Shown: positions 32,434 to 40,656 of the stretch, in pieces
How the letters are laid out: every line of letters begins with the position of its first letter
How positions within the stretch are numbered: the stretch's first letter is position 1
Source: an uncultured Bacteroidia bacterium
GTDB lineage: Bacteria > Bacteroidota > Bacteroidia > Bacteroidales > Prolixibacteraceae
Reading direction: 5' to 3'
Length of the DNA: 64,000 bases
NCBI GenBank assembly: GCA_903927965.1
Contig: CAIYPA010000200.1
Coordinates: forward strand, 1 to 64,000
Notes under the pieces: model-generated
The model's input: only the letters and a program-made list of their open reading frames with translations
Told to the model about the DNA's origin: nothing
The model's database searches: none
Made by a program: the position numbers and the translations under genes

Positions 32434-35400
32434 ATGATAACAAAAGGGTATAAGTTTTACAATAAGGTCGTTGGATGGATTATTTTTCTTGTCGCTGCGA
32501 CTGTTTACCTGATGACAATCGAGCCCACTGCAAGCTTTTGGGATTGCGGTGAGTTTATTACTACTGCTTTTACCCTTCAGGTAGGGCATCCCCCGGGTGC
32601 GCCGCTCTTTATGATCATGGGCCGTTTGTTCACCATGTTTGCGACAAACACCGGACAAGTTCCGGTGATGGTAAACATCATGTCGGCTCTTGCAAGTGCC
32701 TTTACGATCTTGTTCCTTTTCTGGTCCATTACCCATATGGCGCGCAAGTTAGTGGCATCCGACAAAACTGAGTTGGATTTGCCCCAATTGATTGCTGTGC
32801 TGGGAGCTGGAGCAGTTGGTGCTTTGGCCTATACTTTTTCCGATACCTTCTGGTTTTCGGCAGTTGAGGGTGAGGTCTATGGGACTTCTTCTTTGTTTAC
32901 TGCATTGGTTTTCTGGTGTATCCTGAAATGGGAGAACGAGGCCGATAACAAATTTGCCAATCGCTGGCTGATCTTGATCAGCTATCTGATCGGGCTCTCA
33001 ATTGGCGTCCACCTGCTCAATCTATTGGCAATACCCGCAATTGTGCTGGTCTATTATTTCAGGAAGTACCAGACTACACCCAAAGGGGTTATTTTCTCAT
33101 TGACGATTTCGATGGTTTTGGTTGCCATAATCATGTTTGTATTCATTCCGGGAATTGTAATCCTTGCACAATGGTTTGAACTTATTTTCGTGAACGGTAT
33201 GGGAGCACCTTATAATACAGGTACATTTATTTATATTTTATGCCTTATAGGTGGTATCTATTTTGGATTGAAGCATACAGCCCGGAAAAATCAGGTTTTG
33301 GCCAACACAATCATCCTTTGTTTTACTGTTTTGGTGATCGGTTATTCATCTTATACAATGATCGTTATCCGTTCCTCGGCCAATCCCCCTATGGATCAGA
33401 ATAACCCTGATAATGCATTCTCTTTGTTGTCATATCTCAACCGTGAACAATATGGCAGCAAACCTCTTATATATGGGCAATATTACAATGCCCCACTTGA
33501 TGCAGAAAACCCATATTCAAAAGGTTCTGCGAATTACATTGAAAGAAATGGCAAATATGAAATTGCCGACTATAAACAATCCCAGAATTTTGATGACCGG
33601 TTTTGTACAATTTTCCCAAGGATGTTCAGTCCAAGTGCCGATCACATTAAGGAATATCAAAGCTGGGCCAATATCAAAGGGACCCCAATCCAGATTACAA
33701 ACAGGGATGGGGAACCTGAGAAATTGATTAAACCCACCTTTTCCGAGAATTTGACATTCTTCTTCACTTATCAGATCAACTGGATGTACTGGCGTTATTT
33801 TATGTGGAACTTTGTTGGGCGTCAGAATGACATTCAAGGGAATGGAGATATCCTGAACGGAAACTGGATTACTGGATTTAATGCACTGGATGCTATTCGG
33901 TTAGGCGATCAAAGCCATCTGCCTTCCGCACTTGCAAACAACAGGGGCAAAAACAAATATTATATGCTGCCCTTAATTTTAGGGCTTCTTGGACTATTCT
34001 TCCAATACAATGGAGGCGATAAAGGTAAAAAGGATTTCTGGGTTGTCATGGCACTATTTATTATGACAGGCCTGGCTATTTTGGTTTATCTGAACCAGGA
34101 ACCACTCCAGCCACGCGAACGTGATTACGCTTATGCAGGGTCATTTTATGCTTTTGCCATTTGGATCGGGTTGGGCGTACTTGGATTGTATGATATTTTG
34201 AAAAGGTTTACACCTGCAAAAACCAGTGCAATCGCAGCCACAGTATTGTCCCTGATCGCTGTCCCTTGTTTAATGGCCAACCAAAATTGGGATGATCACG
34301 ACCGCTCAAACCGCTTTACCTGCCGCGATTTCGGGAGCGATTACCTTGAGTCGTGCGCCCCGAATGCGATTATTTTCACAAATGGCGACAATGATACCTT
34401 CCCTTTGTGGTATGCACAAATGGTTGAGGGGGTAAGGCGTGATGTCCGGGTTTGTAATTTAAGTTACTTTCAGACCGACTGGTATGTAGATCAGATGAGG
34501 AGAAAAGCCTATGAATCAGATCCTTTGCCTATAAATTTTGAACACAACCAATATGTTCAGGGTACCCGCGACGTGGTTTATGTCATGGATCAGATCAAGC
34601 GTCCTGCAAGCCTGAAGGAAGCCATGGATTTTGTCCGTTCCGAAGACCCTGGGACAAAATTGAAACAAGCCGAGAATGCCTCGTTTATTCCCACAAGGAT
34701 GTTGATCTATCCAGTCGATAAGGCAGCTGTCCTGGCAAATAAAGTCATCGACCCGAAGAATGCCGACAGTATCGTTTCCCAAATGGAGATCAAACTGACC
34801 GGTAATTATCTCACCAAAGATGAGTTGATGATCCTTGATATCATCTCCAACAACAACTGGAAGCGGCCAATCTATTTTGCGATTACTGTTGGGCGCGACA
34901 AATACCTGAATTTACAGGATTATTTTCAGACCGAAGGTTTTGCTTATCGCCTGGTCCCCATTAAAACCCCTTCAGAAGGCGGACAGGTTGGAAGTGTGCG
35001 TACAGACGTGATGTACAATAACATCATCAATAAATTCCGGTGGGGCAATATGAACGATCCAAGGGTTTATCTTGACGAAAACAACATCCGTATGTCGATG
35101 AACGTAAGGAACAGTTTTGTAAGGTTGGCTGATGGCCTCATTGCAGAAGGGAAGCGTGATTCGGCCATTGCGGTTCTTGATCGTTGCAACGAATTGGTTC
35201 CCAACGAAAAAGTGACTTACAACTATTTTAATTTACTGATGGCCGAGTCGTATTATAAAGCTGCCCGTAACAATATGATGAACAGGGGATTGGACAGTAC
35301 ATCCGTTGAAGTGAACATTTTCCCTGCTGCGGTAAAGAAAGGGAATGAAGTCGTCAACATCATGGCAAACAATTGTGAGGAAGAGCTTAAATACTACTTT

Positions 35401-35589
35401 TCGCTTGAGCCGAGATTCAGGGCAACCATACAAGAGGATTTACAAAGGTCGTTTTATATTATGCGCGAATTGAGCAATATTACTAGCCACTACGGCGAAA
35501 AGGCCTTAAGCGAGAATATTGCAAAGCGTTTGAACGATTTGGTAAAGGTTTACCAACCTGAATTGGCAGAACCGGAAGTGAAAAAATAA
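32434..35589 (+). CDS. DUF2723 membrane protein (glycosyltransferase family 117, TMEM260-like)
   Basis: This large membrane protein has 1051 residues. The first 300 or so hold the DUF2723 region with many membrane segments and the family hallmark EPTASFWDCGEFITTAF near residues 30-46, including the acidic motif typical of GT-C type transferases. Another group of membrane segments occurs near 510-620, then a large soluble C-terminal domain (to 1051). TMEM260 relatives are O-mannosyltransferases, so a role in protein or lipid glycosylation at the inner membrane is likely. The bacterial substrate is not known. It is followed by a polysaccharide deacetylase on the same strand. Confidence 0.88.
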   Translation: MITKGYKFYNKVVGWIIFLVAATVYLMTIEPTASFWDCGEFITTAFTLQVGHPPGAPLFMIMGRLFTMFATNTGQVPVMVNIMSALASAFTILFLFWSITHMARKLVASDKTELDLPQLIAVLGAGAVGALAYTFSDTFWFSAVEGEVYGTSSLFTALVFWCILKWENEADNKFANRWLILISYLIGLSIGVHLLNLLAIPAIVLVYYFRKYQTTPKGVIFSLTISMVLVAIIMFVFIPGIVILAQWFELIFVNGMGAPYNTGTFIYILCLIGGIYFGLKHTARKNQVLANTIILCFTVLVIGYSSYTMIVIRSSANPPMDQNNPDNAFSLLSYLNREQYGSKPLIYGQYYNAPLDAENPYSKGSANYIERNGKYEIADYKQSQNFDDRFCTIFPRMFSPSADHIKEYQSWANIKGTPIQITNRDGEPEKLIKPTFSENLTFFFTYQINWMYWRYFMWNFVGRQNDIQGNGDILNGNWITGFNALDAIRLGDQSHLPSALANNRGKNKYYMLPLILGLLGLFFQYNGGDKGKKDFWVVMALFIMTGLAILVYLNQEPLQPRERDYAYAGSFYAFAIWIGLGVLGLYDILKRFTPAKTSAIAATVLSLIAVPCLMANQNWDDHDRSNRFTCRDFGSDYLESCAPNAIIFTNGDNDTFPLWYAQMVEGVRRDVRVCNLSYFQTDWYVDQMRRKAYESDPLPINFEHNQYVQGTRDVVYVMDQIKRPASLKEAMDFVRSEDPGTKLKQAENASFIPTRMLIYPVDKAAVLANKVIDPKNADSIVSQMEIKLTGNYLTKDELMILDIISNNNWKRPIYFAITVGRDKYLNLQDYFQTEGFAYRLVPIKTPSEGGQVGSVRTDVMYNNIINKFRWGNMNDPRVYLDENNIRMSMNVRNSFVRLADGLIAEGKRDSAIAVLDRCNELVPNEKVTYNYFNLLMAESYYKAARNNMMNRGLDSTSVEVNIFPAAVKKGNEVVNIMANNCEEELKYYFSLEPRFRATIQEDLQRSFYIMRELSNITSHYGEKALSENIAKRLNDLVKVYQPELAEPEVKK

Positions 35590-35665
35590 TTATTCCGTTA
35601 ATTGTAAATAGATTTATTTATTTTTGTCCCAATTTTATTAAAATTTTCAGACAGAAAACCATAGC

Positions 35666-36376
35666 ATGAGATTAAAACCGCAGGTTCACCTGCCCCATTG
35701 TATTACCAATTGGTTCCCATTGGCCATATGGCGGATGCCCATCGAAAAAAAAACGGTGTATCTGACATTTGACGATGGTCCAATACCGGAAGTGACACCT
35801 TGGGTTTTGGATTTGTTGATGGAACACAATATCAAGGCTACTTTTTTTGCTGTTGGTGAAAATGTTTTTAGGTATCCTGAAATATTCGAACAGATCATTG
35901 ATGATGGCCATGCTGTTGGAAATCATACCTATCACCATCTTCAAGGACTAAAATCTGACAACAAGACTTATTACAAAGACATAGTTCATGCCAATAAGAT
36001 GATTGGTTCCAACCTTTTCCGTCCGCCGCATGGCTGGCTCAAAAGGGCACAGTACCGGTATCTTTCAGGCAAGTACAAGATCATTATGTGGGATGTGATC
36101 TCGTGCGATTATAACCAGAATATTACAAAGGAAGAAGTTTTGAACAATGTCCTTGAGTTTGCACGAGAAGGCAGTATTATTACCTTCCATGACTCGTTGA
36201 AGGCTGAAAGCCACCTTAAATGGGTGTTGCCACGTGCGATTGAAGCACTTAAAGCAGAAGGTTTTGAGTTTGATAAAATCGAATTCCCGAAAGTCAGGCG
36301 TTTGGTCTTTTCCCCAGCCTTGCAACGTATCCGCCGCTTAAGGAACAACCTCCGGCAATTGGGCTTAAGATCATAG
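35666..36376 (+). CDS. Polysaccharide deacetylase family protein (NodB homology domain)
   Basis: This protein of 236 residues has no signal peptide. The NodB motifs are all present: TFDDGP at 34-39 with the catalytic and metal Asp, HTYHH at 87-91 with the metal His pair, RPPHGW near 118, and SIITFHDS near the C-terminal third with the catalytic His. It removes acetyl groups from GlcNAc-type polymers or related N-linked groups. It is 76 bases after the DUF2723 gene, and a strong terminator follows at 36394-36435. Confidence 0.9.
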   Translation: MRLKPQVHLPHCITNWFPLAIWRMPIEKKTVYLTFDDGPIPEVTPWVLDLLMEHNIKATFFAVGENVFRYPEIFEQIIDDGHAVGNHTYHHLQGLKSDNKTYYKDIVHANKMIGSNLFRPPHGWLKRAQYRYLSGKYKIIMWDVISCDYNQNITKEEVLNNVLEFAREGSIITFHDSLKAESHLKWVLPRAIEALKAEGFEFDKIEFPKVRRLVFSPALQRIRRLRNNLRQLGLRS

Positions 36377-36393
36377 TTTTTCGTTATAATTAT

Positions 36394-36435
36394 AAAACCT
36401 TGTTGAAAGTTTTTGATGATTTTCAACAAGGTTTT
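36394..36435 (+). terminator. Strong intrinsic terminator
   Basis: AAAACCTTGTTGAAA at 36394-36408 pairs perfectly with TTTCAACAAGGTTTT at 36421-36435 over a 12-base loop, followed by five or more T. It ends the DUF2723/deacetylase unit. Confidence 0.88.
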
Positions 36436-36536
36436 TTTTTCGTTTATTTTTTAGTAAGAATAATCTAACTACATTTACAAATTAAATGAACTTTGTTTTT
36501 CAGATCCATGAAAAGCCAATCTCTATTAATAAACAC

Positions 36537-36947
36537 ATGAAAAAGCTGGAAGAAATGATCGCCCGTTTATCAGGCTATATTGGCAGAATGGAGGAAGAAG
36601 CCAAAGAACAGTATAATTTTAAGGATCTTACGATTACACAGATGCATTATTTGGAGACGATCAGTGAGCTGAAAAACCCAAATCTTACAGAACTGGCTGG
36701 TTCGATGAATCTAACAAAGCCAACTGTTAAGGTATTGATAGATAAGTTAATAGAAAAAGAGTTTGTTTTTAGGATACAGTCTGACGCTGATCGGAGAAGC
36801 ACACACCTTCACCTTTCCGAAAAGGGTAAGCTGATCAATGAGATGCACAGTTACGCTCATCGCAGGATGGTCGAGGATATTCAAAAAAAGATTACACCGG
36901 ATGAAATGTCGAGTTTAATCAACTTGCTCGAGAAACTCCTTGTTTGA
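36537..36947 (+). CDS. MarR-family transcriptional regulator
   Basis: This winged-helix regulator has 136 residues from ATG 36537; an ATG at 36486 would add 17 residues. The MarR core reads LTITQMHYLETISEL, then NLTELAGSMNLTKPTVKVLIDKL with the recognition helix, and the wing DADRRSTHLHLSEKG. C-terminal helices dimerise the protein. It lies 43 bases upstream of a P-type ATPase gene on the same strand, so it probably controls that pump. Repeated TCTAA half-sites flank the gene. The ligand, possibly a cation or a stress signal, cannot be read. Confidence 0.85.
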   Translation: MKKLEEMIARLSGYIGRMEEEAKEQYNFKDLTITQMHYLETISELKNPNLTELAGSMNLTKPTVKVLIDKLIEKEFVFRIQSDADRRSTHLHLSEKGKLINEMHSYAHRRMVEDIQKKITPDEMSSLINLLEKLLV

Positions 36948-36948
36948 A

Positions 36949-36979
36949 TCTAACTTAATAATTAGAAGCATCTAACTTA
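36949..36979. promoter_or_regulatory. Candidate MarR operator between the regulator and the P-type ATPase
   Basis: TCTAA (36949-36953) and TTAGA (36962-36966) form an inverted pair, and TCTAACTTAA recurs at 36971-36980. Another TCTAAC lies upstream of the marR gene near 36463. Half-site spacing fits MarR-type operators; the assignment is inferred. Confidence 0.4.
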
Positions 36980-36990
36980 AATTCAACTAT

Positions 36991-39552
36991 ATGAATAAAG
37001 AGAACTTCAGGACCGAAAAAATCGTTGGATTGACCCATGAGCAAGTAAAGCAAAAGCTCGTTGCGGAAGGGTTCAACGAATTGCCATCCTCAAAACCGAA
37101 AAGTTTAATTGGTATCGCCATAGGTGTAATCCAGGAACCGATGTTCCTGTTGTTGGTCGCCTGCGGGTCGTTGTACCTGTTCCTTGGCGATATTCAGGAA
37201 GGGTTGATGCTGATGGGCTTTGTGTTTGTAATTATGGGTATCGAATTTTATCAGGAAAAGAAAACCGAAAAAGCCCTTGATGCCTTGAAAGACCTTGCGA
37301 GTCCCCGGGCCTTGGTGATTAGGGAAGGGATTGAAAGCCGTATCTCAGGTCGTGATGTAGTGACCGATGATGTCATGATCCTTCAGGAAGGGGACAGGGT
37401 GCCAGCTGATGCCAAAGTCCTCTATTCCGTCAATCTCAGTGCAGATGAATCGCTTTTGACCGGGGAGCCTATTCCGGTACGCAAATCTGAATGGGTTGAA
37501 GGAACTGTGATGTCCAACCCGGGAGGTGACGATTTGCCCTATGTTTTTTCGGGTTCAATGATCGTTCAGGGAAATGGTATTGCAAGAGTGGTTGCCACCG
37601 GACTCAATACTGAGATCGGGAAGATTGGGAAAGCGCTAACCGAGGTAAAAGAGGAACCAACCAAACTCAAACGTGAAATGGGTGTGCTGGTCAAAAAACT
37701 GGCCATTATCGGAATCCTCCTATGCCTGATGGTTATTGTTGTCTATACAATGACCCGTGGCGATATGCTAAAAGGATTTCTGGCGGGTATCACTTTGGCA
37801 ATGGCTATGTTGCCCGAAGAGTTCCCTGTCGTGCTGACCGTTTTTCTTGCAATTGGGGCCTGGCGCATTTCCAAAAAGAATGTACTGACCCGTAAACCCG
37901 CTGCCGTCGAAACATTGGGTTCTGCCACTGTATTGTGTACCGATAAAACGGGCACCCTTACCAAAAATAAGATGACTGTTACCCGCCTTTTCAATGGCAA
38001 GGATTTTATGACTGTTGATGAAAACAGTACTTTCCCCGAAGAGTTTCATGAGATCATTGAATTTGGCATCCTTTCGAGCCAGACAAATCCTTTCGATCCG
38101 ATGGAGAAGGCGATAACCCTTGTTGGTGATATGTTTTTGGAAAATACCGAGCATTTGCACAAAGATTGGGAAATGATCAGGGAGTATCCGCTTTCGAAGG
38201 AGTTGCTGGCAATGTCAAGGGTGTTTACAAATACGGCTACCAAACAGCGGACAATTGCCGCCAAAGGTGCCCCGGAGGCTATTTTTGATCTTTGCCACCT
38301 TACTGAGGACCGGAAATTGGAATTGGCCAATGCGATCGAAGAACTGGCATCAATGGGCTTAAGGGTACTGGGTGTTGCAAGGGATATTGAGGATCTTACA
38401 GAACTTCCAGAAATTCAGCATGATTTTGATTTTGAGTTCTTGGGTTTGATCGGACTTTCCGACCCGATACGCGAAAATGTCCCACAGGCAGTTACCGAAT
38501 GTTATGAGGCGGGAATCCGTGTGATCATGATCACCGGAGATTATCCGGCAACGGCCATAAACATTGGGAAAGAGATCGGGCTAAAAAATCACAAGGCTGT
38601 TATAACCGGACAACAATTGGCAGAGATCTCTGAGGAGGATTTGGCCGAAAAGATCAAAACAGTGAACATCTTTGCAAGGGTCGTTCCGGAACAAAAACTC
38701 AAAATTGTGAATGCCCTTAAACGCAACAATGAGATTGTAGCCATGACTGGTGACGGTGTGAACGATGCACCTGCCCTTAAAGCTGCAAATATCGGGATTG
38801 CGATGGGTGAAAAAGGGACCGATGTGGCACGTGAAGCCGCTTCCCTTGTTCTTATGGATGATAATTTTGCATCCGTTGTCGGTGCCATCAGGATGGGACG
38901 CCGTATATTTGATAACCTGCAAAAGGCTTTGGGTTATATCTTTGCAATCCATGTTCCCATAGCAGGATTGTCGCTGATCCCGGTTTTCTTTGCGAACCTT
39001 CCTTTGATTTTATGGCCAGTTCACATTGTTTTTCTCGAATTGATTATCGATCCGGCCTGTTCGATTGTCTTTGAAGCCGAAAAGGCCGAACCAAATGTGA
39101 TGAGCCGTCCTCCGCAGAAATATGATGAACCGTTTTTTGGCATTAAGAAAATTCTGTTGAGCTGTACCCAGGGAATCGGGATACTGATCATCGTTTTCGC
39201 TGTTTACCTGTATTGTTTTAAAACAGGATATTCCGAGAAGGAAGTGAGGGCATTGGCATTCACGACGTTAATAGCGGCCAATATTGCAGTAATCCTATCC
39301 AACAGGTCATGGTCGAGGAATATTTTTCAGATACTGGCTACGGCAAACAGCACAGTAAAATATGTCGCAGGCGGTGCCGCGTTCTTCCTGATCTTAATTC
39401 TGAACATCCCCTTCCTCCTCAACCTCTTCCTGTTTGAAAAAATCAGCCTGACTGAAGCATTTTTTTGCATTTTAGCTGGATTTTCGAGTATTGTCTGGTT
39501 CGAGATTTATAAGGTGGTCAAACACAATAGGGTAGTTAAATCATTGTTATAG
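36991..39552 (+). CDS. P-type cation-translocating ATPase (P2, Ca2+-type)
   Basis: This inner-membrane pump has 853 residues. It has the N-terminal cation ATPase segment (THEQVKQKLVAEGFNELP), the A domain with TGE (LTGEPIP), PEEFPVVLT in the core helix (PEGL-like site altered to PEEFP), phosphorylation motif DKTGTLT with Asp318, nucleotide motif KGAPE, and the hinge TGDGVNDAPAL. The C-terminal membrane part (about 700-853) fits P2-type ATPases. The transported ion is uncertain: Ca2+ or Mn2+ by family, maybe others. It follows a MarR regulator. Confidence 0.88.
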   Translation: MNKENFRTEKIVGLTHEQVKQKLVAEGFNELPSSKPKSLIGIAIGVIQEPMFLLLVACGSLYLFLGDIQEGLMLMGFVFVIMGIEFYQEKKTEKALDALKDLASPRALVIREGIESRISGRDVVTDDVMILQEGDRVPADAKVLYSVNLSADESLLTGEPIPVRKSEWVEGTVMSNPGGDDLPYVFSGSMIVQGNGIARVVATGLNTEIGKIGKALTEVKEEPTKLKREMGVLVKKLAIIGILLCLMVIVVYTMTRGDMLKGFLAGITLAMAMLPEEFPVVLTVFLAIGAWRISKKNVLTRKPAAVETLGSATVLCTDKTGTLTKNKMTVTRLFNGKDFMTVDENSTFPEEFHEIIEFGILSSQTNPFDPMEKAITLVGDMFLENTEHLHKDWEMIREYPLSKELLAMSRVFTNTATKQRTIAAKGAPEAIFDLCHLTEDRKLELANAIEELASMGLRVLGVARDIEDLTELPEIQHDFDFEFLGLIGLSDPIRENVPQAVTECYEAGIRVIMITGDYPATAINIGKEIGLKNHKAVITGQQLAEISEEDLAEKIKTVNIFARVVPEQKLKIVNALKRNNEIVAMTGDGVNDAPALKAANIGIAMGEKGTDVAREAASLVLMDDNFASVVGAIRMGRRIFDNLQKALGYIFAIHVPIAGLSLIPVFFANLPLILWPVHIVFLELIIDPACSIVFEAEKAEPNVMSRPPQKYDEPFFGIKKILLSCTQGIGILIIVFAVYLYCFKTGYSEKEVRALAFTTLIAANIAVILSNRSWSRNIFQILATANSTVKYVAGGAAFFLILILNIPFLLNLFLFEKISLTEAFFCILAGFSSIVWFEIYKVVKHNRVVKSLL

Positions 39553-39583
39553 TTGATGTTACGTATATAGACAATTTGTGGAT

Positions 39584-39688
39584 ATGGACGAAGCAATCAT
39601 TTCCGAGGGCAGGTGCCTTTATTGCAATCAATTGTTTTCAAAAAGCAACATCAGCTGGCATCTATCGAATCACCTTGAGGCGATGTAA
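39584..39688 (+). pseudogene. Short C2H2 zinc-finger remnant
   Basis: ATG 39584 opens 34 codons ending TAA at 39686. The product (GRCLYCNQLFSKSNISWHLS, then NHLEAM) has a Cys-x2-Cys and His-x3-His layout like the small zinc-finger start found in longer Bacteroidota proteins. It stops where the following domain should begin, so a truncated gene is likely; a real mini-protein is possible. Confidence 0.35.
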
Positions 39689-39732
39689 AAATTAGCCATT
39701 AATGAGAATCGTCAATATTATTGCCATATTAC

Positions 39733-40620
39733 TTAATGGCTCTCATCGTAATTTTTGATTTTTTTAAGAATCTGTTCTTCAGACTGATCGTACATTTCGC
39801 GCATAAATTCATCGTTGAAACTCATGGTGCGTTCCTCGAATTTCATATCCTCAATCCGGTCGAAAAGCCGCTCTTTGGCAACCTGAAGATCCTTGCCGTA
39901 AATGTGGAACGAATCGGCCTGCCAGTTCAACCGGCCCAATTTTACAGTTTTGCCCGTTTGTGAGGCAACTCCGGCAGCAATCACTTCTTTGTTGAATTGG
40001 GTAAACCCGAACATGTTCATAAAGTTGGCGCCCCAAGCATCGTTGCTCCTGAAACGGATGTTGCAATTGAGCCAGTAAACACCTTCCTCATCCTCCAGGA
40101 TACGGTACCATAACGATTGCAGGCATGGTGGGTCGTAACAGTCGTTGTCGATGTTCGGCATCCAGGTAATCATCTGTGCCTGACGCGTAAAAGGCTGCTT
40201 CGATAGCTTGTCGATCACAGACTGAACCTGATCAACTTTAAATGGGCCAACCTCCTGTGATTCCCCATCGACCAGGGCTTTCCAGACACCATATTTCTGC
40301 AACCTGCTGTGGTAGGTATATTCCCACCGCGTATCGCTTTCAACGTTCATGTTCTTGGTCCAGTGGTCTTTGTACCCTTTCAACTCCATGACGTACTCCT
40401 TTAACTCCTCTATTCCGCCCGGAAATGCCATGTGGATCATCGGGTCGGTTTCGGGTTCCTCGATCGTGATGTTGATCGTACAATCCATGCTTTCAGGATC
40501 TTCCGGCTTGTCGTACTGCGTTTTGAACCTCGTCCCTTTTTCGTAAACGGCCACAAGTGCAGCCTCATAGGCTTCAGCCAATGTTTTTTTTGTAATCGAG
40601 ATAACCGGAATGTTTTTCAT
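39733..40620 (-). CDS. Divergent thymidylate synthase-family protein
   Basis: This 295-residue protein follows the thymidylate synthase/dCMP hydroxymethylase fold. Catalytic Cys166 is in DPPCLQSL. The RSND segment (191-194) matches the RSxD phosphate-binding site, and Asn202 aligns with the Asn that selects dUMP over dCMP. D236-x2-H239-x-Y241 match the D-x-H-x-Y triad. The rest diverges from E. coli ThyA: the N-terminal 120 residues and the PPCLQS loop are unlike it, resembling remote or archaeal-type variants. A dUMP-like substrate is inferred. It could serve folate-dependent nucleotide methylation or hydroxymethylation, or be a regulatory homologue. Confidence 0.75.
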   Translation of the reverse strand: MKNIPVISITKKTLAEAYEAALVAVYEKGTRFKTQYDKPEDPESMDCTINITIEEPETDPMIHMAFPGGIEELKEYVMELKGYKDHWTKNMNVESDTRWEYTYHSRLQKYGVWKALVDGESQEVGPFKVDQVQSVIDKLSKQPFTRQAQMITWMPNIDNDCYDPPCLQSLWYRILEDEEGVYWLNCNIRFRSNDAWGANFMNMFGFTQFNKEVIAAGVASQTGKTVKLGRLNWQADSFHIYGKDLQVAKERLFDRIEDMKFEERTMSFNDEFMREMYDQSEEQILKKIKNYDESH

Positions 40621-40656
40621 ATTATGAAGCGAGTTAAAAATTATTTTAAGATCCTA

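Noticed and set aside
32323..32736. Minus-strand open frame of 137 codons at the start of the DUF2723 gene
   Set aside because: It overlaps the strong DUF2723 start region, is rich in basic and low-complexity residues, and has no independent support.
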